Shown in pieces: positions 6,400 to 10,856 of a stretch of DNA of 10,856 nucleotides. Under the pieces are notes generated by a model that saw nothing but the letters and a program-made list of their open reading frames with translations, was not told the DNA's origin and ran no database searches. The position numbers and the translations under genes were made by a program. Positions within the stretch are counted from its first letter, which is position 1; each line of letters starts with the position of its first letter. This DNA comes from Deltaproteobacteria bacterium (GTDB taxonomy: Bacteria; Desulfobacterota; Binatia; UBA9968), in assembly GCA_005879435.1 (NCBI GenBank), contig VBKX01000645.1:1387-12242 (forward strand), written 5' to 3'.

Positions 6400-7203
6400 A
6401 TGCCAACGTCGCTCGTTTCGCTGACTGCTACTTTCCTCTCGACATTTTTCGTCTTTCATCTGCTGACACTTACGCCGGCTTTTTCTTGGTTCGACAAAGG
6501 CCATCGCATCGTCGGTTTGATCGCTCAGGCGAATCTCACCGCGGAGGCGCGCAAGGAAATCGAAAAGATCCTTCCCGGAAGCATGACGTTGGCGGAGGCA
6601 GCCATTTGGCCAGATCACGAGGGGCGAAGCATACGAGATTTCGATCCCCTCCACTACGTCAGTATTCCCGAAAACGCCACTGGCTACGATCAAGCACGCG
6701 ACTGCCCGGAACTGAACTGCATGGTTGAAGCTCTCAAATGGTTTTCAGCAGTCGTCGCCGATAAAAACGCGCCGATCATGACGAGGAGACTCGCGCTTTA
6801 CTACGTCGCCCATCTGGTGGGCGACATGCACCAACCGCTTCATGCCGGTCGAACCAAGGATGCCGGCGGGACCGGTATTCGTGTGTCTTACAAAGGCGCG
6901 ACGACGAATCTTCACTTCTTTTGGGACACAAACCTGGTGGAGATGGAAACCGGGACCGACGAGGAAGTCGCCAAGCGGCTTACCGCGAATCTCACCGACG
7001 AAGAGCGCCTCAAATGGCAGGCCGGCGACCTCACACAATGGACCAATGAATCTTTAACGCTGGTCAGGTCGCATGCATACAACACCGGACCCTCGGTCGA
7101 GCTTTCCGACGATTATGTCGAGAAATCCCGCCCGATTGTCCGAGCCAGGCTTGCTCAGGCCGGGATTCGGTTAGCCTGGTTGCTGAATGTCGCTTTGAAA
7201 TAG
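6400..7203 (+). CDS. Secreted S1/P1-type zinc-dependent nuclease
   Basis: This 267-residue protein is a secreted nuclease that should cleave single-stranded nucleic acid and may remove 3'-phosphates from nucleotides, using three zinc ions. A hydrophobic signal peptide (1-29) ends in TPAFS before Trp30, which would be the mature N-terminal Trp that binds zinc. All nine ligand positions of nuclease P1 are present in order: Trp30, His35 (WFDKGH), Asp72 (WPD), His85 (LHY), His138 and Asp142 (HLVGD), His148 (HQPLH), and His172 and Asp176 (NLHFFWD). The usual GGN after the HQPLH loop reads GGT here (GGTGIRV). The product would act in the periplasm or outside the cell, for phosphate or nucleotide scavenging. 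No strong ribosome site is seen before the ATG at 6400. A decayed copy of its 3' end lies at 8993-9147. Confidence 0.94.
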   Translation: MPTSLVSLTATFLSTFFVFHLLTLTPAFSWFDKGHRIVGLIAQANLTAEARKEIEKILPGSMTLAEAAIWPDHEGRSIRDFDPLHYVSIPENATGYDQARDCPELNCMVEALKWFSAVVADKNAPIMTRRLALYYVAHLVGDMHQPLHAGRTKDAGGTGIRVSYKGATTNLHFFWDTNLVEMETGTDEEVAKRLTANLTDEERLKWQAGDLTQWTNESLTLVRSHAYNTGPSVELSDDYVEKSRPIVRARLAQAGIRLAWLLNVALK

Positions 7204-7358
7204 GGAAAGCCCCTCAGGCATGGACTCAGGCAAAACTCTCCATCCTTCGCTTGGAATCAGCCATGGTTGTCATGATAATCTTTGGTTAGAAATCCAAGCT
7301 GTTAAGCTACCGGCAGCGCCTCGTAGTCAGGTGGCTCTTAGAAATCGAGGTAAACGTT

Positions 7359-7628
7359 GTGTGTAGAAGCATCAAAACGCTTTTCAACTTCCAACCGCCT
7401 GTGACCGATGAAGAGATTCGCGCGGCCTCGTTACAATTCGTAAGAAAAGTCAGCGGCTTCAACAAGCCATCGAAAGCCAACGAAGCTGCCTTCGATGCTG
7501 CCGTTGACGAGATAGCGGCAATATCCAGCAAGCTTCTCAGGTCACTGGAGACGAACGCACCCTGGAGGGACCGCGCAGAGGAGGCTGTTAAGGCACGAGC
7601 GCGGGCCGCTCAGAGGTTTTCCAGGTGA
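7359..7628 (+). CDS. DUF2277 family small protein
   Basis: This 89-residue protein begins MCRSIKTLFNFQPPVTDEEI and ends EAVKARARAAQRFSR, with FVRKVSGFNKPSKANEAAFD in between (22-41). That pattern is what I remember of DUF2277, a short conserved bacterial family of unknown role. It has no signal peptide or membrane segment, so it is probably cytoplasmic. The Cys2-Arg3 start and the mostly helical, charged C-terminal half are typical. The start is GTG at 7359, with GAGG (7347-7350) 8 bases upstream. Its last 19 bases overlap the tail of the convergent SDR gene. It starts 155 bases after the nuclease gene on the same strand and may or may not share its transcript. Confidence 0.88.
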   Translation: MCRSIKTLFNFQPPVTDEEIRAASLQFVRKVSGFNKPSKANEAAFDAAVDEIAAISSKLLRSLETNAPWRDRAEEAVKARARAAQRFSR

Positions 7629-8458
7629 GTTACCGCCAGGAAGTGAGTATTTCTTCTCATCGTCCCTCCGTCAATGACATATTCAGTGCCGGTGATATAG
7701 GAAGCGCGGTCGGATACTAGGAAAGCGACAAGCTCAGCAACCTCTTCGGGGCGACCGGGTCGTCCCATTGGAATACCTCCGAGTGAGTCCATCAGTCCTT
7801 GCCGAGCAGTATCAAGGTCGGTCCCGGCGGTCTCCGCCAATCTCGCGATGAGTCCCTCAGCTGCCGTCGTCTCGATGAAACCAGGCGCAATCGTGTTGAC
7901 GCGAACTCCCCTGGGCGCAACCTGATTTGAAAGTCCTTTGCTGTAGTTAGTCAGTGCCGCTTTGGCTGCTGCATAGGCCAAGGTCGCATCGTGAAGCGGA
8001 AGGGTTCGCTGGATAGACGAAATGTGGATGATGACCCCCGAATGCTGTTCCAGCATCTTGGGCAGAAACGCTCGATCTAAGCGGACGGCGGCGAATAAAT
8101 TGTCATTGAATGCTTGCTGCCAATCATCATCGCTGAGGACGAGTGCTCCGCCGCTCGGCGCAGAAGACCCACCGACGTTATTGACCAGGATGTCCAAGCC
8201 GCCGAAACGAGCGAGCACCTGCTCGACGACCGTTTGGACCCCATCGGGCGTACCGATGTTAGCCTGGATGAACAGGTCTGGCGACTGAAGGTCATCGGGC
8301 ATCGAGCGGGCCGTTGTGATAACCCTTGCACCGGCTTGCCTCAAGCGTTTGACGATAGCTTCACCGATGCCTTTTGTTCCACCTGTAACCAAGACTTTTT
8401 TGCCGGCTAGTTCGTTGGAGTCAATTTGGATGTTTGTAGATGTGTTCATAATTTTCAT
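7610..8458 (-). CDS. SDR family NAD(P)-dependent oxidoreductase
   Basis: This 282-residue cytoplasmic classical short-chain dehydrogenase/reductase should oxidise or reduce an alcohol/carbonyl pair. The nucleotide-binding TGGTKGIG is at 25-32, NNVG at 93-96 (usually NNAG), and the tetrad fits Asn120, Ser147 or Ser148, Tyr162 and Lys166 (YAAAK). APGFIETTA (191-199) and the terminal YVIDGGT motif are standard. After GGT (residue 266) come 16 further residues rich in Arg, His and Leu. Members usually end within a few residues, so this tail, which reads into the overlapping DUF2277 gene, looks foreign. The ATG at 8458 has no well-placed ribosome site; the ATG at 8449 is an alternative. AGGAG lies 20 bases away at 8479-8483. 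The gene diverges from an HxlR regulator, a common pairing in which the regulator represses the oxidoreductase. The substrate is unknown. Confidence 0.93.
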   Translation of the reverse strand: MKIMNTSTNIQIDSNELAGKKVLVTGGTKGIGEAIVKRLRQAGARVITTARSMPDDLQSPDLFIQANIGTPDGVQTVVEQVLARFGGLDILVNNVGGSSAPSGGALVLSDDDWQQAFNDNLFAAVRLDRAFLPKMLEQHSGVIIHISSIQRTLPLHDATLAYAAAKAALTNYSKGLSNQVAPRGVRVNTIAPGFIETTAAEGLIARLAETAGTDLDTARQGLMDSLGGIPMGRPGRPEEVAELVAFLVSDRASYITGTEYVIDGGTMRRNTHFLAVTHLENL

Positions 8459-8474
8459 TGTCGGATGTACCCAT
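8421..8474 (-). other. Possible 17-codon leader reading frame overlapping the SDR start
   Basis: The best-placed ribosome site in the SDR leader, AGGAG at 8479-8483, precedes an ATG at 8474 by 4 bases. That frame reads MGTSDNENYEHIYKHPN and stops at 8421-8423. It is out of frame with the SDR gene and overlaps its first 13 codons. It could be a leader that couples or limits SDR translation, or chance. It is also the simplest explanation for the SDR start lacking its own site. Confidence 0.22.
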
Positions 8475-8499
8475 ATAGCTCCTTTTCTCTTTGCTATAT
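8473..8499. promoter_or_regulatory. Perfect 7-bp inverted repeat, candidate operator for the HxlR regulator
   Basis: ATATAGC (8473-8479) and GCTATAT (8493-8499) are perfect inverted arms separated by 13 bases, centre to centre 20 bases or about two DNA turns. They lie just downstream of the predicted -10 box of the SDR gene and flank its AGGAG. A dimeric winged-helix repressor bound here would block transcription. In RNA, the same arms could place the ribosome site in a hairpin loop. Confidence 0.5.
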
Positions 8500-8501
8500 C
8501 G

Positions 8502-8530
8502 AGTATCGGGCTGGAGAGGGCGGCTTACAA
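8502..8530 (-). promoter_or_regulatory. Predicted sigma70-type promoter of the SDR gene
   Basis: On the minus strand, TTGTAA (8525-8530; 4 of 6 to TTGACA) and GATACT (8502-8507; 4 of 6 to TATAAT) are separated by exactly 17 bases. Transcription would begin at about 8495, inside the inverted repeat. I see no equally good promoter for the divergent HxlR gene. Confidence 0.5.
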
Positions 8531-8618
8531 TAACGGAAAATGAAATCCAATGGGGCTAAATTAATCCCTATGGCGTAATTTGATACGATCGATCATCTTC
8601 GTTTTGGGAATGGCGACT

Positions 8619-8990
8619 ATGTACAAAAGAAAGATTCCAATAGAGCTCAATTGCGGACTCGATCTCGTCAAGGAAGTCCTCTACGGCAAGTGGAAAGTCC
8701 ATCTCATTTATTTTATTTCGCAAGGGCTAAAGCGCCCCAGCGAATTACAAAGAAAGATACCGAGAGCTACTCGTAGAGTGTTAAACGTACAGTTGAATCA
8801 ACTGGAAGACCATGGACTGATATCCAAAAAGATCTACGCTCAGCTGCCGCCCAAGGTTGAATATACGTTAACCCGGCTTGGCCGCAGCGTACTGCCCATT
8901 GTCATGGCATTAGGAAAATGGGGCGACGATCATCAAGAGCAACTACGCAGGAGGATTGCTAAAGACCGAATTTCTTCTTCAGCTCAGTAG
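8619..8990 (+). CDS. HxlR family winged-helix transcriptional regulator
   Basis: This 123-residue DNA-binding protein of the HxlR (DUF24) type works as a dimer. The core runs from YGKWKVHLIYFISQG (22-36) through RPSELQRKIPRATRRVLNVQ (39-58), which holds the recognition helix, and NQLEDHGLI (60-68) to the wing KVEYTLTRLG (79-88). Cys12 in LNCGLDL is the only cysteine and is at the N-terminal position used by relatives such as YodB and HypR to sense electrophiles or oxidants. I infer a similar trigger here. The ATG at 8619 gives the usual MYKRKIPI beginning, with a weak GGGAA 8 bases upstream. ATG 8610 and TTG 8580 are in-frame alternatives. The gene diverges from the SDR gene, its likely target. 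Two 60-base lines inside it are 38% and 45% GC, against 63% in a line of the synthetase gene, which suggests transfer. Its stop codon abuts the nuclease remnant. Confidence 0.92.
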   Translation: MYKRKIPIELNCGLDLVKEVLYGKWKVHLIYFISQGLKRPSELQRKIPRATRRVLNVQLNQLEDHGLISKKIYAQLPPKVEYTLTRLGRSVLPIVMALGKWGDDHQEQLRRRIAKDRISSSAQ

Positions 8991-8992
8991 CG

Positions 8993-9147
8993 AATGAATC
9001 GTGAATGCTGATCCGGTCGCACCCATACAACACGGGACCATCGGTCGAGCTCTCCGAAGATTATCGAGAAAGCCGCCTGATCGTCGGAAGCAAACTCGCT
9101 CAGGCTAGAACCATGCCGGCCTGTTTGCTGAATGCGGCTTGAAATAA
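8993..9147 (+). pseudogene. Decayed 3' fragment of a second S1/P1 nuclease gene
   Basis: This stretch repeats the end of the nuclease gene (7045-7203). In the best block, 8993-9064 against 7045-7116, 61 of 72 bases match without gaps. Translated in the parental frame it reads SHPYNTGPSVELSEDY, then RESRLIVGSKLAQA, then CLLNAA; the parent has SHAYNTGPSVELSDDY, VEKSRPIVRARLAQA and LLNVALK. It carries a TGA at 9002-9004 where the parent has TTA, a net in-frame 3-base deletion near 9065, and a 1-base deletion near the end that makes TGA at 9140-9142. All catalytic residues and the 5' three-quarters of the gene are absent. The match starts 2-3 bases after the HxlR stop codon. It is not functional as a nuclease. 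From here to 9342 I see nothing else but the leader of the next gene. Confidence 0.85.
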
Positions 9148-9342
9148 CGAAAAAGGCTGCGTAGGGCCGGTAAGTCTAGATGGTGGCGCAATCTTCAATC
9201 CCTAACAGACAACGTCAGGATACTAACCTGTCTCGTAAGCCCTTAAATTTCCCCTCGACTTAGAAAATTGCCTTTTGTAATGTAGGCCCTGATCGGTTTC
9301 GGTGCCTAATCGGTATCTATTGTTTTCAGGAAGGACTGAACG

Positions 9343-10323
9343 ATGAAAAAAATTATCCTGTCGACGACCGCGTCGCTGCTGATCGGCGTGTTGTTGCCTT
9401 CCGTCAAATCGGCATTTGCCCTCGATAAAGTCAACGTCACCCTGCCGTCAAAGTCGTTTCAGTTCATCATCTTTCCGCTCGCCAAGGAGCGGGGTTACAT
9501 GAAAGAGGAAGGGATCGATCTCAATGTCGTCGTCATGGCCTCCACCCCCGGCCTTCAAGCCGTGCTCGCCGGAGAAATGGATTTCACCGGTTCCGGGAGC
9601 AGCGCTTTGGTCGCGGTCATGCAAGGCAATGCTCCGCTCAAAACCGTTCTGGCGGTCACCGATCAAGTGTTGCAGTGGCTGATGGTGCGACCCCAGTATG
9701 GCTCTTTTAAAGAACTCAAAAATAAAAAGATCGCTGTGACCGGAGTCGCCGCGGTGGCGACGTTCATGTTGAAAAAAGTTGCGCCTAAGTATGGCCTCGA
9801 CGCCAACAAAGATTTGACCTTTCTCGCCCTGCCGCCGGGCCAGCGTCTCGCGGCGCTCCAGACGGGGGTCGTGGATGGGGGCTTATTGAGCTCCGAGGAA
9901 CGCTTTGCCGCCCTCGATCAAGGCATGAAAGAGATCTTGTATCTGGGCAAAGAAGTGAAGAATTCCTGGGGCACCATTGCAACCAATGACCAATTCATAA
10001 AAGGGAAACCCAAGTTGATGCACGGATTCACGCGTGCCCTGCTCAAAGCCCTGCGCCTGGTCAAGCAGAACCGCGAGGTCGCGATGGATGCGATGATGAA
10101 ATTTTCCGAATTGGACAGGCAATTGGCGGCGCGCACTTATGACGGCATGATCGGAACTTTTACGACGAATGGCGTGGTCGACGAAGAAACGCAGAAAAAC
10201 GATCTCGACATCGTTCGCGAGGTCCTCAAAGTCACAAAGGAAGTGCCCATCGAGCGCGCCTACGATTTCAGTTTTGCAAAGAAAGCGGACAGCGAGTTGA
10301 CCCAAGCGGGCTGGAAACCTTAG
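9343..10323 (+). CDS. ABC transporter periplasmic substrate-binding protein, NMT1/THI5-like (SsuA/TauA type)
   Basis: This 326-residue exported protein captures a small molecule in the periplasm for an ABC importer. The signal peptide starts MKK, has a hydrophobic core (4-19) and ends SAFA (23-26), giving cleavage before Leu27. The mature part opens VNVTLPSKSFQFIIFPLAKERGYMKEEGIDLNVVVM, the pattern of this family (30-65), with GLQAVLAGEMDFTGSGSS (69-86) and the domain-hinge stretch FKELKNKKIAVTG (121-133). Length is normal. AGGAAGGA (9328-9335) lies 7 bases before the ATG. The family binds sulfonates, nitrate, pyrimidine precursors or aromatic acids; the ligand is not readable here. No permease or ATPase gene follows in the window. 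The amidohydrolase 143 bases downstream suggests the imported compound is hydrolysed. Confidence 0.92.
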   Translation: MKKIILSTTASLLIGVLLPSVKSAFALDKVNVTLPSKSFQFIIFPLAKERGYMKEEGIDLNVVVMASTPGLQAVLAGEMDFTGSGSSALVAVMQGNAPLKTVLAVTDQVLQWLMVRPQYGSFKELKNKKIAVTGVAAVATFMLKKVAPKYGLDANKDLTFLALPPGQRLAALQTGVVDGGLLSSEERFAALDQGMKEILYLGKEVKNSWGTIATNDQFIKGKPKLMHGFTRALLKALRLVKQNREVAMDAMMKFSELDRQLAARTYDGMIGTFTTNGVVDEETQKNDLDIVREVLKVTKEVPIERAYDFSFAKKADSELTQAGWKP

Positions 10324-10466
10324 AAACTCAGATTTTCCGGATGGCGCCACCCCGGCAGAATTAGTTGATAGGTTTGCAAAAGCCGTGAATTGTTTTCAAA
10401 TAGGGGATTTCCAGCGCCGTTCGATTTAGCAATAACGGTTAGGCGAGATTGGAGAGGAGAAATTCG

Positions 10467-10856
10467 TTGAATTCAATCGCAAAGTATTTTGATTGCCACT
10501 TTCATATCATCGACAAAAACTTTCCCGTCGTGCCCAATCAAGGATTCATGCCCGACGCGTTTACCAGTGAGGATTATTTAGCGCGTTTGAAAGCGGTCGA
10601 CCTTTGCGGCGGCGCGATCGTGTCCGGCTCTTTCCAGGCTTTCGATCAATCGTATCTATTCCATGCTTTGAAAGTCCTTGGCCCGACCTTTGTCGGAGTC
10701 ACTCAGGTGCCGCAGACCGTATCGGATCAGGAGTTGCAAGAACTCAACGGCGCGGGAGTTCGTGCCGTCCGTTTCAACGTCAAGCGCGGCGGTTCCGAAG
10801 AAATCCACCACTTGGAAAACTTTGCGCGGCGCGTTCATGAACTGGTCGGCTGGCAC
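10467..10856 (+). CDS. Amidohydrolase (Amidohydro_2 family), N-terminal 130 codons, cut by the window edge
   Basis: Read from a TTG at 10467, the frame is open to the window end. TTG is accepted because AGGAG (10455-10459) lies 7 bases upstream and the metal motif follows at the expected distance. FDCHFHIID gives Asp9, His11 and His13, the HxH site at the end of the first TIM-barrel strand. Later segments FVGVTQVP (76-83) and GAGVRAVRFNVKRGG (97-111) match the second and third strands of Amidohydro_2 hydrolases such as LigI-like lactonases and related decarboxylases. These are cytoplasmic metal-dependent hydrolases or decarboxylases of small acids and lactones. The C-terminal two-thirds, with the remaining metal ligands, is outside the window, so activity and substrate cannot be judged. 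It follows the binding-protein gene in the same direction. Confidence 0.85.
   Translation, partial: MNSIAKYFDCHFHIIDKNFPVVPNQGFMPDAFTSEDYLARLKAVDLCGGAIVSGSFQAFDQSYLFHALKVLGPTFVGVTQVPQTVSDQELQELNGAGVRAVRFNVKRGGSEEIHHLENFARRVHELVGWH

Noticed and set aside
7204..7358. Riboswitch or small RNA between the nuclease and DUF2277 genes
   Set aside because: No conserved core or convincing stem series was seen. It reads as plain spacer.
7610..9147. Complete insertion sequence or integron carrying SDR and HxlR
   Set aside because: No transposase or integrase gene and no matching terminal inverted repeats were seen at the two edges. Only the nuclease-derived direct repeats bracket the region.
10373..10400. 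Terminator hairpin after the binding-protein gene (TTTGCAAAA...TTTTCAAA)
   Set aside because: The stem is AT-only apart from one pair, it has a bulge, and no T-run follows.

Overview
The window is a high-GC, mostly metabolic stretch from a bacterium, probably an uncultured soil or subsurface lineage near the former Deltaproteobacteria (Desulfobacterota, Binatota) or a similar group. This rests on the gene mix: CaiB/BaiF CoA-transferases, MmgE/PrpD, a fused ADP-forming acyl-CoA synthetase, an NMT1/THI5-like periplasmic binding protein and an Amidohydro_2 hydrolase. It is a guess by gene content, since there is no rRNA or tRNA here to test it.

Left part (1-5637): carboxylate/CoA metabolism. 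Two CaiB/BaiF CoA-transferase genes lie in tandem on the minus strand. The second is cut by the window edge and carries an in-frame amber codon where its intact neighbour has Trp58. A 132-bp nested inverted repeat separates them. The intact copy is divergent from an MmgE/PrpD gene, and the spacer between them holds a 9-bp-period and then a 7-bp-period tandem tract. After about 345 bases of repeat debris comes a 706-residue ADP-forming acyl-CoA synthetase with both expected histidines. Together these genes could activate, transfer and dehydrate an organic acid, but the substrate cannot be read from the sequence.

Middle part (5638-7628): a DUF4870-type membrane protein ending in a perfect 19-bp palindrome, a secreted S1/P1-type zinc nuclease with all nine zinc-ligand positions, and a small DUF2277 protein.

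Accessory patch (about 7630-9150): an SDR oxidoreductase and a divergent HxlR-family regulator with a single cysteine. A good sigma70-like promoter and a perfect inverted repeat lie in the control region. The regulator is AT-richer than the genes around it. Directly after its stop codon is a decayed second copy of the 3' end of the S1/P1 nuclease gene (61 of 72 bases identical in the best block). The patch is therefore flanked by direct repeats of nuclease sequence and looks like an acquired or rearranged cassette.

Right part (9343-10856): an exported ABC-transporter substrate-binding protein, followed by the first 130 codons of an Amidohydro_2 metal hydrolase. This fits an uptake-plus-hydrolysis unit for a small organic compound.

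I found no CRISPR array, no RNA gene, no complete insertion sequence and no clearly new defence or biosynthetic system. The most informative signals are the nuclease-gene remnant bounding the SDR/HxlR patch, the SDR/HxlR control region, the amber-interrupted CoA-transferase paralogue, and the intergenic repeats.
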